A DNA stretch of 44,508 nt from Lawsonibacter sp. (GTDB taxonomy: Bacteria; Bacillota; Clostridia; Oscillospirales; Oscillospiraceae): NCBI GenBank assembly GCA_022795855.1, contig JAAWHL010000010.1:1-44508 (forward strand), read 5' to 3'. The position numbers were made by a program, and so were the translations under genes. A model generated the notes under the pieces. That model searched no databases and was not told the DNA's origin. It worked only from the letters and a program-made list of their open reading frames with translations. Position 1 is the stretch's first letter. Each line of letters opens with the position of its first letter. Of the stretch, positions 7,570-16,500 are shown piece by piece.

Positions 7570-7598
7570 TTCTATTTTCTGCCGGAATTTGCTATAAT
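7570..7598 (+). promoter_or_regulatory. Promoter of the murB cluster (extended -10)
   Basis: TATAAT at 7593-7598 is preceded by TGC, forming an extended -10 (TGCTATAAT). The -35 position (TTCTAT, 7570-7575) is weak, as is common for extended -10 promoters. It lies about 30 bases before the murB start. Confidence 0.7.
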
Positions 7599-7628
7599 GA
7601 TACAACAGATTTTGCAGGGGGACGGGGA

Positions 7629-8570
7629 ATGCCTATGAATCGGATCAAAGAACTGAAGCGGATGCTGGAACGGGAGGCCCCCGGCCTGGAGCTGCGGGAG
7701 GGGGAGCCCATGAGCCGCCATACCACCTTCCGCATCGGCGGGCCGGCGGAGCTGATGGCCCTGCCCGGAACGGCGGAGGAGGCCCGAACTGCGCTGAGGG
7801 CGGCGGCGGCGCTGGACGTGGAGCCCTTTTTTCTGGGCAACGGGAGCAACCTGCTGGCGGCGGACGCGGGCTATGACGGCTTTGTCCTGAAGCCGGCCGG
7901 GGAGCTGGAGGAAATCCGGGAGCTCCCGCCCGGGGCCGGGGAGGAGAAGACGCGGCTGGCGGCGGGGGGCGGCGCGGCCCTGTCCAGGCTGTCCGCGGCG
8001 GCGCTGGAGCGCGGACTGACCGGCCTGGAGTTCGCCCAGGGGATTCCGGGCAGCGTGGGCGGCGCGGTCACCATGAACGCCGGAGCCTACGGCGGGGAGA
8101 TTTCCCAGACCCTCCTTCAGGTCGCCGCCCTGGAGCGGGACGGGACGGAGCGGATCCTGTCCGCCGCGGAGTGTGGCTTGGGCTACCGGCGCAGCCGGTT
8201 CTCCGGGGGCGGGATGCTGGTCTGCCGGGCGGTGTTCGCGCTGCCCCGGGGGGACCGGGAGGAGATTGCCGCCCGGATGGAGGACTTCTCCTGCCGCCGA
8301 CGGGAGAAGCAGCCCCTGGAGTACCCCAGCGCCGGGTCGGTGTTCAAGCGCCCGGAGGGGCATTTTGCCGGGGCGCTGATTGAACAGTGCGGCCTGAAGG
8401 GGCTGACCGTGGGAGGCGCCCAGGTATCGGAGAAGCACGCGGGATTTATCGTTAACCTGGGCGGAGCCTCCTGCGCCGATGTGCTGGAGCTGGTGGACCG
8501 GGTGAGGGAGCGGGTGCTCCGGGAAACCGGCGTGGAGCTGGAGATGGAAGTGAGGACCCTGGGGATTTAG
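7629..8570 (+). CDS. murB: UDP-N-acetylmuramate dehydrogenase MurB
   Basis: 313 residues, type II MurB length. It reduces UDP-GlcNAc-enolpyruvate to UDP-MurNAc with NADPH and FAD in cytoplasmic peptidoglycan precursor synthesis. The FAD-binding segments are visible as HTTFRIGGPAELM, LGNGSNLL and the GIPGSVGGAVTMNAGAYGG stretch. The catalytic Ser that protonates the enolpyruvyl carbon is Ser237 in PSAGSVFKRPEG. The C-terminal VELEMEVRTLG with its Glu is also conserved. ATG 7629 follows a G-rich site; ATG 7635 is an alternative. First gene of the run murB-rapZ-yvcK-whiA-vanZ-like-GNAT, with 24 bases to rapZ. Confidence 0.96.
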   Translation: MPMNRIKELKRMLEREAPGLELREGEPMSRHTTFRIGGPAELMALPGTAEEARTALRAAAALDVEPFFLGNGSNLLAADAGYDGFVLKPAGELEEIRELPPGAGEEKTRLAAGGGAALSRLSAAALERGLTGLEFAQGIPGSVGGAVTMNAGAYGGEISQTLLQVAALERDGTERILSAAECGLGYRRSRFSGGGMLVCRAVFALPRGDREEIAARMEDFSCRRREKQPLEYPSAGSVFKRPEGHFAGALIEQCGLKGLTVGGAQVSEKHAGFIVNLGGASCADVLELVDRVRERVLRETGVELEMEVRTLGI

Positions 8571-8594
8571 CGGCAGTACAAAAGAGGGGAAAGC

Positions 8595-9458
8595 ATGGAG
8601 TTTGTCATTATTTCAGGGCTCTCCGGAGCGGGGAAGAGCCGGGCGGCCTCCTTCATGGAGGATATGGGATTTTTCTGCGTGGACAATCTGCCCGCGCCGC
8701 TGATTACCAAGTTTGCCGAGCTGGGCATGGCGGGCAGCGGGGAGTATGACCGGGTGGTGCTGGTGACCGACGTGCGGGCGGGCAGCAACTTTGACCGGCT
8801 GTTTCAGGCCCTGGACGGGCTGAAGGAGATGCGGTGTCCCTGCCGCATCCTGTTTATGGAGGCGTCGGACGACGTCATTATCCGGCGGTACAAGGAGACC
8901 CGCCGCAGCCACCCCCTGGCCCAGGAGCGGGACAGCCTGGAGGACGCCATCGCCCTGGAGCGGGAGATGATGGCCGGGCTGCGGGCCCGGGCGGATGATA
9001 TCCTGGACACCACCCGGCTGTCCGCCGCCGGGCTGAAGAGGGCGCTGAAGGACCTGTTCGGACGGGGCGGCAGCGGAGAGGGCGGAATGCGGGTGAGCGT
9101 CACCTCCTTCGGTTTTAAGCACGGACTGCCCCGGGAGGCCGATTTGGTCTTTGACGTGCGCTTTCTGCCCAATCCCTACTACGTGCCCGAGCTGCGCGCC
9201 CGGACGGGCCTGGACCCGGAGGTGCGGGACTATGTGTTCCGGAACGGCCAGGCGGAGGAGTTTTTGCAGCGCCTGGAGCGCCTGCTGGACTTCCTCCTGC
9301 CCCGGTACGTGGAGGAGGGGAAGACCTCCCTGGAGATTGCCGTGGGCTGTACCGGCGGGCACCACCGCTCGGTGGCCATGGCCCGGGCGGTGGCCGGCCA
9401 TATCCGGGACCTGGGCTATTCCGTCTGCGAGCGCCACCGGGACATCGACCGGGGATAA
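8595..9458 (+). CDS. rapZ: RNase adapter RapZ / nucleotide-binding protein YvcJ
   Basis: 287 residues. The N-terminal P-loop is GLSGAGKS at residues 8-15, followed by FMEDMGFFCVDNLPAPLI, which is characteristic. The C-terminal half, with VSVTSFGFKHGLPREADLVFDVRFLPNPYY and the near-terminal IAVGCTGGHHRSVAMA, is the RNA/ligand-binding part defined in E. coli RapZ. In E. coli it steers GlmZ decay to control GlmS; in Firmicutes (YvcJ) it hydrolyses nucleotides and influences competence genes, and the RNA role is not established. GAGGGG lies ahead of the ATG. Second gene of the conserved murB-rapZ-yvcK-whiA set. Confidence 0.96.
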   Translation: MEFVIISGLSGAGKSRAASFMEDMGFFCVDNLPAPLITKFAELGMAGSGEYDRVVLVTDVRAGSNFDRLFQALDGLKEMRCPCRILFMEASDDVIIRRYKETRRSHPLAQERDSLEDAIALEREMMAGLRARADDILDTTRLSAAGLKRALKDLFGRGGSGEGGMRVSVTSFGFKHGLPREADLVFDVRFLPNPYYVPELRARTGLDPEVRDYVFRNGQAEEFLQRLERLLDFLLPRYVEEGKTSLEIAVGCTGGHHRSVAMARAVAGHIRDLGYSVCERHRDIDRG

Positions 9459-9635
9459 AACCGGACGGGCCGCTGTCCGCCCCCGGCAAAGCAAACCCGG
9501 GCGGGCCGGCTGCGCGGCGGGGAAGGTGCGCGCTGTGTACCCGCAGTTTCCCGGCCCTTCCCCTGTGCGCCCCTGCATCCGCATACGGAACGTTTTGACA
9601 GAAAATGTACGGCAAAAGCCGAGATCTCATTTCCC

Positions 9636-9661
9636 AAAGCGAAACGCAGTTTTGCGCCAAA
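9636..9661. repeat. Short palindromic motif shared with the dnaE leader
   Basis: A short near-palindrome (GCGAAAC, GCA, GTTTTGC) inside the motif AAAGCGAAACGCAGTTTTGC. Almost the same sequence occurs at 13392-13415 (AAAGCAAAACGCAGTTTTGC) ahead of dnaE. The rest of the 235-base rapZ-yvcK gap (9459-9693) shows a TTGACA at 9595-9600 but no convincing -10, and otherwise nothing I recognise. Confidence 0.4.
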
Positions 9662-9693
9662 GAATGAAAAACCAAAGCAAGGAGGCATCCGCC

Positions 9694-10737
9694 ATGCCGG
9701 TACAAGGAGTCCCGGACACACAGCGCTGGGAGAAGGGACCGAGGGTCGTGGCCATCGGCGGGGGGACGGGTCTGTCCACCATGCTGCGGGGCCTGAAGAA
9801 ATACACCAAAAATCTGACTGCGGTGGTGACGGTGGCCGACGACGGGGGCGGGTCCGGGATGCTGCGCCGGGACATGGGGATGCTCCCTCCGGGGGACATC
9901 CGCCACTGTATGGAGTCGCTGGCCAACACCGAGCCCGTCATGGAGCGCCTTCTGACCTACCGCTTCACCGAGGGCCTGCTGGCGGGGCAGTCCATGGGCA
10001 ATCTGATTCTGGCGGCCCTGAACGGCATCACCGGATCCTTTGAGGAGGCGGTGGCCCAGCTGAGCCAGGTTTTGGCCATTACAGGGCGGGTGCTGCCGGT
10101 GACCGGCGCGGACGTGCAGCTGGAGGCGGTGTTCGAGAACGGGGCCAGGGTGATTGGGGAATCCAGCATCTACAGCTTCAAAAAGGAGCAGGACTGCCGC
10201 ATTGACCATGTGAACCTGATTCCCCGCCGCCCCGCCGCGCTGCCGGAGGCCCTCCGGGCCATTGAGGAGGCGGACCTGATTGTCCTGGGGCCGGGGAGCC
10301 TGTATACCAGCGTGATTCCCAATCTGCTGGTGGAGGGGGTAGCCCAGGCGGCGGCCCGGTCCCGGGGTCTGAAAATCTATGTGTGCAACATCATGACCCA
10401 GGAGGGGGAGACGGAGGGGTACACCGCAGCCGACCACCTCCAGGCCCTGCTGACCCACGGAGGCCCCGGACTGGTGGATCTGTGTCTGGCCAACAGCGCC
10501 CCGGTGGATCCCGGCCTGCTGGAGCGCTACCGGGAGGAGGACGCCGCCCCGCTGGAGGTGGACCGGGAGCGCATCCGGGCTCTGGGCCCCCAGCTGGCGG
10601 AGCGGCCCGTAGCCGCCCGGGGCAGGGACTTCGCCCGGCACGACCCGGACCTGCTCAGCCAGGCCATTATGGAGCTGTACCAGGAGCGCATGGTCCGCAT
10701 CTTCCGGGGCCGGCAGCGCTATATCAAGGAAAACTAG
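9694..10737 (+). CDS. yvcK: Gluconeogenesis factor YvcK (UPF0052/CofD-like)
   Basis: 347 residues. YvcK binds UDP-GlcNAc in B. subtilis and is needed for growth on gluconeogenic carbon and for normal cell shape. The fold is CofD-like: [19 protein letters not shown] near the N-terminus is the nucleotide loop, [10 protein letters not shown] follows, and [25 protein letters not shown] and [10 protein letters not shown] are family motifs. Start chosen at ATG 9694, 8 bases after AAGGAGG. The open frame extends far upstream, but that part lies over rapZ and is not homologous. It precedes whiA by 12 bases. With fbp elsewhere in the window, it links cell-wall and central-carbon control. Confidence 0.95.
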   Translation: MPVQGVPDTQRWEKGPRVVAIGGGTGLSTMLRGLKKYTKNLTAVVTVADDGGGSGMLRRDMGMLPPGDIRHCMESLANTEPVMERLLTYRFTEGLLAGQSMGNLILAALNGITGSFEEAVAQLSQVLAITGRVLPVTGADVQLEAVFENGARVIGESSIYSFKKEQDCRIDHVNLIPRRPAALPEALRAIEEADLIVLGPGSLYTSVIPNLLVEGVAQAAARSRGLKIYVCNIMTQEGETEGYTAADHLQALLTHGGPGLVDLCLANSAPVDPGLLERYREEDAAPLEVDRERIRALGPQLAERPVAARGRDFARHDPDLLSQAIMELYQERMVRIFRGRQRYIKEN

Positions 10738-10749
10738 GAGAGAATACCA

Positions 10750-11655
10750 ATGAGCTTTGCGGGAGACGTAAAACGGGAGCTGTGCCGCACCGAGCTGACC
10801 CGGCGCTGCTGCGCCCGGGCGGAGGCCTACGGCGTGCTGCTCTATTGCAGCATCTTCAGCGGCCGGGAAATTCGGGTGGTGACGGAGAGCGCCGACTTTG
10901 CCCGCCGGCTGCCCCCGCTGTTCAAAAAGGCCTTCCGCCTGGAGGTCCCCCCTGTCCCGGAGGGGGAGGGGAAGCGCATTTTCACCCTGACCGACCCCCG
11001 GGCCCTGGAGACGGTGAACGAGACCTTTGGATGCGAGCCCCGGGCGCTGGCCCACCACATCAACTTCGCCATGGTGGAGGAGAGCTGCTGCCGCGCCGCC
11101 TTTTTCCGGGGGGCCTTTCTGGCCGGCGGCTCGGTGACCGACCCGCGAAAGGGCTATCACCTGGAGCTGAACACCTCCCACCTCCACGTCAGCCGGGAGG
11201 TGCCGGTGCTGCTGGCTGAGGCGGGCTTTTCCCCCAAGCAGACCACGCGGAAGTCCAGCTATATCTCCTATTTCAAGCGCAGCAGCGCCATTGAGGACTT
11301 TTTGACCGCCATCGGCGCGCCGGTGTGCGCCATGGAGGTAATGAACGCCAAGGCGGAGAAGAGCCTGCGGGGTGGGGTGAACCGCCGGGTCAACTGCGAC
11401 GCGGCCAATCTGGACAAGGTGGTGGAGGCCGCCCAGAGCCAGATTGACGCCATACGCCGCCTGGAGGGATCCGGCGGGCTGGAGGGCCTGCCCGACAAGC
11501 TGAAGGAGGCCGCCCGCCTGCGCCTGGAGTTCCCGGAGGACACGCTGGCTCAGCTGGCCCAGCGGTGCGACCCGCCGGTGACAAAATCCGCCCTGAACCA
11601 CCGGCTGCGCAAGCTGGTGGAGCTGGCGGGAGACAGGAGCGGAGACCCGGGATGA
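10750..11655 (+). CDS. whiA: DNA-binding sporulation/cell-division regulator WhiA
   Basis: 301 residues. WhiA joins an N-terminal LAGLIDADG homing-endonuclease-like domain that lost its catalytic residues to a C-terminal helix-turn-helix. The start SFAGDVKRELCR is the family opening. AAFFRGAFLAGGSVTDP is the LAGLIDADG helix region. NRRVNCDAANLDKVVEAAQSQI leads into the HTH, with SALNHRLRKLVELA as the recognition part. In Firmicutes it affects division and chromosome segregation; in Actinobacteria it controls sporulation. An AGGAGAG site lies 9 bases before the ATG. Its stop overlaps the start of the next gene (ATGA), so translation is probably coupled. Confidence 0.95.
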   Translation: MSFAGDVKRELCRTELTRRCCARAEAYGVLLYCSIFSGREIRVVTESADFARRLPPLFKKAFRLEVPPVPEGEGKRIFTLTDPRALETVNETFGCEPRALAHHINFAMVEESCCRAAFFRGAFLAGGSVTDPRKGYHLELNTSHLHVSREVPVLLAEAGFSPKQTTRKSSYISYFKRSSAIEDFLTAIGAPVCAMEVMNAKAEKSLRGGVNRRVNCDAANLDKVVEAAQSQIDAIRRLEGSGGLEGLPDKLKEAARLRLEFPEDTLAQLAQRCDPPVTKSALNHRLRKLVELAGDRSGDPG

Positions 11656-12269
11656 GATTTTTCTGCTACGGTCTGGCGGGGGCGGTCAACCTGTATTGGA
11701 TCCTGCTGGGGGACAAGCTGCCGGTGGAGGCCCAGATGGCCGTTCCGGTGATGGCCGCGGCGGCGGCGGCCGCAGGGGTGGCCCTGCGGGCCCGGGAGCT
11801 GAGCGGCCCGGCAAGGGCGCGGTATGTCCGGCGGGCGCTGTGGGTGCTGCTGGGGTACTATCTGGCCATTTTGTCGGTGCTGCTGTTCTTCGGCGGGCTG
11901 TTCCATGTGACCCGGGGCGGCGGCGGCGCGGTGAACCTCAAACCCTTCCGCACCATCCGGAATTTCCTGCGGCACTACCGCCGTACCGGCAGTCTGTTCA
12001 GCCTGTCCAACCTCCTGGGCAATCTCGTCCTGCTGCTCCCCTTCGGAGTGCTGATGCCGGTCATGTTCCGGCCCCTGCGCCGGTTCTGGACCTTCCTGCC
12101 CCTGGCAGCGGCTCTGGCGGCGGGAGTGGAGGCGGCGCAGTGGCTGACGCGCACGGGAGTGGCGGACATAGACGACTCCATTTTGAATTTTGCCGGGGCG
12201 GCCCTGGGGTATTTTGTCACCCGGCTGGTTCAGATTCTGCTGAACTGCGGAAAAAAACGCCAAATTTAA
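11652..12269 (+). CDS. VanZ-like membrane protein
   Basis: 205 residues with about five hydrophobic segments. The VanZ family core is visible: NLKPFRTIRNFLR followed by SLSNLLGNLVLLLPFGVLMPVMF, an Ala/Leu-rich helix with EAAQWL, and the acidic DIDDSILNFAGAALGYF near the C-terminus. VanZ itself gives low-level teicoplanin resistance; most relatives, including chromosomal ones like this, have no tested role. Start ATG 11652 overlaps the whiA stop by four bases. Distance to the following GNAT gene is 39 bases. No resistance cluster (vanHAX-like) is nearby, so resistance should not be inferred. Confidence 0.85.
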   Translation: MRFFCYGLAGAVNLYWILLGDKLPVEAQMAVPVMAAAAAAAGVALRARELSGPARARYVRRALWVLLGYYLAILSVLLFFGGLFHVTRGGGGAVNLKPFRTIRNFLRHYRRTGSLFSLSNLLGNLVLLLPFGVLMPVMFRPLRRFWTFLPLAAALAAGVEAAQWLTRTGVADIDDSILNFAGAALGYFVTRLVQILLNCGKKRQI

Positions 12270-12308
12270 TAGGCAGTTCATTTCTATTTCATGAAAAGGT
12301 GATATCCT

Positions 12309-12788
12309 GTGAGTACACTGACATTCCGCATGGCCCGCCCGGGGGACGAGGGGGCCGTTCTGAACATCATCCGCGCCCTGGCCCGGTATGAGCATCTGGA
12401 GGACCAGGTGATTGCCACGGAGGGCCTGCTGCGGGAGTGGCTGTTTGAAAAGGAGAAGGCCGAGGTGCTGCTGGCCGAGGCAGAGGGGAAAATCGTGGGC
12501 AGCGCCCTGTTCTTCCACAGCTTCTCCACCTTTCTGGGCCGGGCGGGCATCTATTTGGAGGACCTGTTCGTCTACCCGGAGTACCGGGGGCGGGGGTATG
12601 GCCGGGCCCTGCTGAAAAAACTGGCCGCAGTCACCCTGGAACGGGACTGCGGCCGGCTGGAGTGGGCCTGTCTGGACTGGAACGAGCCCTCTATCGCGTT
12701 TTACAAATCCATGGGCGCGGCGCCCATGGAGGACTGGACCACCTACCGCCTGAGCGGGGAGACCCTGCGGCGGGCGGCGGAGGACTAG
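12309..12788 (+). CDS. GNAT family N-acetyltransferase (diamine acetyltransferase-like)
   Basis: 159 residues, closest in pattern to the spermidine/spermine N1-acetyltransferase-like branch: FRMARPGDEGAVLNIIRALARYE at the start, IYLEDLFVYPEYRGRGYGRALLKKL with the acetyl-CoA loop RGRGYG, and WNEPSIAFYKSMGA near the end. The polyamine substrate is an inference from family resemblance. Start is GTG at 12309 with AAAAGGTGAT upstream. Probably the last gene of the murB-whiA run. Its stop codon overlaps by 4 bases the end of the convergent small ribbon-helix-helix gene. Confidence 0.88.
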   Translation: MSTLTFRMARPGDEGAVLNIIRALARYEHLEDQVIATEGLLREWLFEKEKAEVLLAEAEGKIVGSALFFHSFSTFLGRAGIYLEDLFVYPEYRGRGYGRALLKKLAAVTLERDCGRLEWACLDWNEPSIAFYKSMGAAPMEDWTTYRLSGETLRRAAED

Positions 12789-12964
12789 TACTCCTCATCC
12801 ACAGGGAGCGGACCGTTTGCCGCCTCGTATTCCTGGAGATACCGCTGCACTGCGTACTCCACCATATTATTCATCGACCGCCGCTCCCGGACAGACAGGG
12901 CCTTGAGCTTTTCATAGATTGCGGAGTCCAGCCGCAGGCCGGTTTGAACTTTATCGGTTGCCAT
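12785..12964 (-). CDS. Ribbon-helix-helix (Arc/CopG-like) DNA-binding protein
   Basis: A 59-residue protein: MATDKVQTGLRLDSAIYEKL then KALSVRERRSMNNMVEYAVQ and an acidic tail ending PVDEEY. The beta strand (VQTGLRLD), first helix (SAIYEKLKALSVRERR) and second helix (SMNNMVEYAVQRYLQEY) fit the RHH fold, which binds DNA as a dimer. A GAGGTGAT ribosome site precedes the ATG. It is divergent from the unknown 102-residue gene. The shared 93-base gap contains a 12-bp inverted repeat at 12984-13036, a natural candidate for its operator, suggesting autoregulation and control of the neighbour. RHH proteins are common antitoxins, but the partner does not look like a known toxin. Confidence 0.75.
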   Translation of the reverse strand: MATDKVQTGLRLDSAIYEKLKALSVRERRSMNNMVEYAVQRYLQEYEAANGPLPVDEEY

Positions 12965-12983
12965 TTGTTATCACCTCTTTAGT

Positions 12984-13036
12984 ACTATGTTAGCAAATTT
13001 TTGCTTGACAGTCTATGAGCTAAGTGCTAGCATAGT
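12984..13036. promoter_or_regulatory. Divergent promoter with operator-like inverted repeat
   Basis: The arms ACTATGTTAGCA (12984-12995) and TGCTAGCATAGT (13025-13036) are inverted repeats with one mismatch in 12. A promoter for the rightward gene, TTGACA at 13005-13010 and TAGCAT at 13028-13033 with a 17-base spacer, has its -10 inside the right arm. A bound RHH protein would therefore block it. The stretch is clearly more AT-rich than the flanking genes. Confidence 0.6.
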
Positions 13037-13057
13037 GTTAATAAGGTGGTGTATAAT

Positions 13058-13366
13058 ATGCAAAATACGGACGACCGGACAAATGAAACGCTTCGGTTTT
13101 TGAAGTGGATAAGAAATTACAGCGGTTGGTGGTATCTGATTTGTACCCCGGGTCAGGAACAGATGAATCTGGAAATGATGAAAATGCTAATCGAAAGATT
13201 GTATCGGGAAGGATTTTATGAAATCATCTTTGTCCTATTGATGGTACACAGAAATCACCCGGCTTTATCACACCTGGCAGAGTACTTATTCCTCGACAGC
13301 TGTATAGCGCGTTGGGATAAGGAAAAAGACCACATCATTCAAGAAATTCAGCTGTTTTTGGAGTAA
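13058..13366 (+). CDS. Uncharacterised 102-residue protein
   Basis: I do not recognise this protein. It starts MQNTDDRTNETLRFLKW and contains an aromatic patch (RNYSGWWYLICTPG), a Met-rich helix (EQMNLEMMKMLIERLYREGF), a hydrophobic helix (YEIIFVLLMVHRNHP) and a charged tail. It looks mostly helical and soluble. ATG 13058 lies 8 bases after AAGGTGG; two GTG codons at 13046 and 13049 overlap that site and are less likely. Codons are much richer in A/T than in adjacent genes, suggesting acquisition. It is controlled from a promoter inside the palindromic region shared with the RHH gene. Confidence 0.65.
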   Translation: MQNTDDRTNETLRFLKWIRNYSGWWYLICTPGQEQMNLEMMKMLIERLYREGFYEIIFVLLMVHRNHPALSHLAEYLFLDSCIARWDKEKDHIIQEIQLFLE

Positions 13367-13391
13367 AAAGGCGGCAGACCAAATAACTCTG

Positions 13392-13456
13392 AAAGCAAAA
13401 CGCAGTTTTGCGCAAAAGTTTCTTTTTGGTTCTTTTTCTTTTCAAAGAAAAAGAAC
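13392..13456. repeat. Hairpin-rich leader before dnaE
   Basis: Two inverted repeats lie in the 144-base gap before dnaE: GCAAAAC/GTTTTGC (13395-13411), shared with the yvcK upstream region, and a long 13-bp perfect stem GTTCTTTTTCTTT/AAAGAAAAAGAAC (13429-13456, two-base apex). The second could act as a terminator for the 102-residue gene, though its stem is A/T-rich. A tandem GCGCGAACAG pair follows at about 13471-13490. Confidence 0.45.
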
Positions 13457-13510
13457 GCCCGCCCGGCGAGGGCGCGAACAGGCGCGAACAGGCGAGAGGA
13501 GGCGCGGAGG

Positions 13511-16500
13511 ATGTCCTTTGTTCATTTACATCTCCACACGGAGTTTTCCCTGCTGGACGGGGCCTGCCGCATCAAGAAGCTGGTGCAGCGGGTGAAGGAT
13601 CTGGGTCAGGAGGCGGTGGCCATCACGGACCACGGGGTGATGTACGGCGCCATCGACTTCTACCGGGCGTGCAGGGAGGCGGGAATCAAGCCGGTAATCG
13701 GGTGCGAGGTCTACGTGGCCCCCCGCACCCGCTTTGACAAGGTCCACGAGCTGGACTCAGAGGCCCGCCACCTGGTGCTGCTGTGCCGGGACGAGGAGGG
13801 CTACCGCAACCTGAGCTACATGGTCTCCAAGGCCTTCACCGAGGGGTTCTACATCAAGCCCCGCATTGACCTGGACCTGCTGAGGGAGCACTGCGGCGGC
13901 CTGATTGCGCTGTCGGCCTGCCTGGGCGGGGAGATTCCCCGGCGGCTGATGGCGGGGGACTACGAGGGGGCCAAGGCCCACGCCCTGGAGATGCGGGCGC
14001 TGTTCGGGGAGGACGGCTACTATCTGGAGCTTCAGGACCACGGCATCCAGGCCCAGAGCCAGGTGAACGCGGGGATTCTGCGCCTCCACGAGGAGACGGG
14101 CATCCCCCTGGTGTGCACCAACGACGCCCACTACCTCCGCCGGGAGGACGCGGAGATGCAGGACATCCTGATGTGCATCCAGACGGGCAAGACCCTGGAC
14201 GACCCGGGGCGGATGAAGTTCGAGACCCAGGAATTCCATGTGAAGAGCGAGGAGGAGATGTCCGCCCTCTTCCCGTCCTGTCCCGAGGCCCTGGAAAACA
14301 CGGCCAAAATCGCCCAAATGTGCAGCGTTGAATTTGAATTCGGGAAATACCACCTGCCCGAGTTCCCCCTGCCCCAGGGCTGGGAGAGCAGCGACGCCTA
14401 CTTTGACCACCTGTGCCGGACGGGCTTTGCCCGGCGCTTCCCCCAGGGGGGGGAGGAGCTGCGGGAGCGGCTGGACTTTGAGATGGCCATGATACGCCGC
14501 ATGGGCTTTGTGGACTACTTTCTGATTGTCTCCGATTTCATCGGCTACGCCAAGAGCCGCCGCATCCCGGTGGGGCCGGGCCGGGGCTCGGCCGCCGGGT
14601 CCCTGGTGTCCTACTGCCTGAACATCACCGACCTGGACCCCATTAAATACGAATTGTATTTTGAAAGGTTCCTGAATCCTTCCCGTACTTCCATGCCGGA
14701 CATCGACATTGACTTCTGCATCCGCCGCCGGCAGGAGGTCATTGATTATGTCAACCAGAAGTACGGATCCGACCACGTGGCCCAGATTGTCACCTTCGGC
14801 ACCATGGCCGCTCGGGGCTCCATCCGGGACGTAGGCCGGGTGCTGGGCTACCCCTACGCCGAGGTGGACGGGATAGCCAAGCAGGTGCCCAGCGGCCCCG
14901 GCGCCCTCCACATCACCCTGGAGGAGGCGCTGAAGCTGTCCAAGCAGCTGAAGGACGCCTACGACGGGGACGAGCGCATCAAAAAGCTGATTGATACCGC
15001 CATGGCCATCGAGGGGATGCCCCGGAACACCTCCACCCACGCCGCCGGTGTGGTCATCACCCGCCGGCCGGTGGTGGACTACGTGCCCCTGGCCACCAAC
15101 GACGGCCTGCCCGTCACCCAGTACGTCATGACCACCCTGGAGGAGCTGGGCCTCCTGAAAATGGATTTTCTGGGCCTGCGCAACCTGACCATTCTGGACG
15201 ACGCGGTGAAGATGGTGCAGGAAAAGGAGCCGGGCTTTTCCCTGGCCTCCCTGCCGGAGAACGACCCGGAAACCATGGCCATGCTGGCCGAGGGGAAGAC
15301 CTCCGGCCTGTTCCAGCTGGAGTCGGCGGGAATGACCGGTGTGTGTGTGGGACTGAAGCCCAAAAGCATCGAGGATATCTGCGCCGTCATCGCCCTGTAC
15401 CGGCCCGGCCCCATGGACTCCATCCCCCGGTTCATCGCCTGCGCCCAGAACCCGGAAAAGGTGACCTACAAGGACCCGGCCCTGGTGCCCATCCTGTCCA
15501 ATACCTACGGCTGTATTGTCTACCAGGAGCAGGTGATTCAGATTTTCCAGCTGCTGGCCGGGTACTCCCCCGGGCAGGCCGACATGGTCCGCCGGGCCAT
15601 GAGCAAGAAGAAGGTCAAGGAGGTCGAAAAGGAGCGCCGGGCGTTTATTGAGGGCGACCCGGAGCGGAATATTCGGGGCTGTATCGCCAACGGCGTGTCC
15701 CGGGAGGCGGCCCAGGCCATCTACGACGAGATGTACGATTTCGCCAACTACGCCTTCAACAAGGCCCACTCGGCGGCCTACGCCGTGGTGGCCTATCAGA
15801 CCGCCTGGTTCAAGTGCCACCACCCCAGGGAGTACATGGCCGCCCTGCTCACCTCGGTGCTGGACTCCAGCGACAAGGTGGCCGAGTACATCGCCGAGTG
15901 CAGGGAAATGGGCATCCGCCTGCTCCCCCCCGACATCAACGAGTCGGACGCCGACTTCACCGTGGTGGGGGACGGCATCCGCTTCGGCCTGGTGGCGGTG
16001 AAGGGAGTGGGCCGCAATTTCATCCTGGGCTTGCTGGAGGAGCGGAAAAAGGGGCCCTTTGCCGACTTTATGGACTTTTGCAGCCGGATGTTCAACCAGG
16101 ACTTAAACCGCCGGGTGGTGGAAAACCTGATTAAGTGCGGCGCGTTCGACCGCATGGGGTGCCGCCGCTCCCAGCTGATGCAGGTCTACGGCCAGGTGCT
16201 GGACGGCATCGCCGCCAGCAGCAAGCGGAACCTGGAGGGCCAGCTGGACCTGTTCGGCGGCGGGGGGGAGGAGGCCGGCCCGGCCCGGCCCCGGCTGGAG
16301 CTGCCCGACCTGCCCGAGTACACCCCGCAGGAGCTGATGTCCATGGAGAAGGAGACCACGGGGCTGTATCTGACCGGCCACCCCATGGATCAGTACCGGG
16401 AGCTGGCCCACCGGAAGGGGGCGGTGACCATCGCCTCTATCCTCGGCGACTTTGGCCGGGAGGAGGGGCCGGAGCACTACCGGGACGGACAGATGGTCTC

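Noticed and set aside
9595-9623. TTGACA at 9595 as a yvcK promoter
   Set aside because: No acceptable -10 at 16-18 bases; the cluster can be read from the murB promoter.
11652-12269. VanZ-like gene as a sign of glycopeptide resistance
   Set aside because: No vanHAX, vanS or vanR homologues nearby; chromosomal VanZ-like proteins are common and mostly untested.
13471-13492. Tandem GCGCGAACAG units as a minisatellite or iteron
   Set aside because: Only two units, too few to support a functional repeat.
13757-15823. A 688-codon minus-strand open frame inside dnaE
   Set aside because: Low-complexity Gly/His/Val-rich translation opposite an unmistakable DnaE; no ribosome site.
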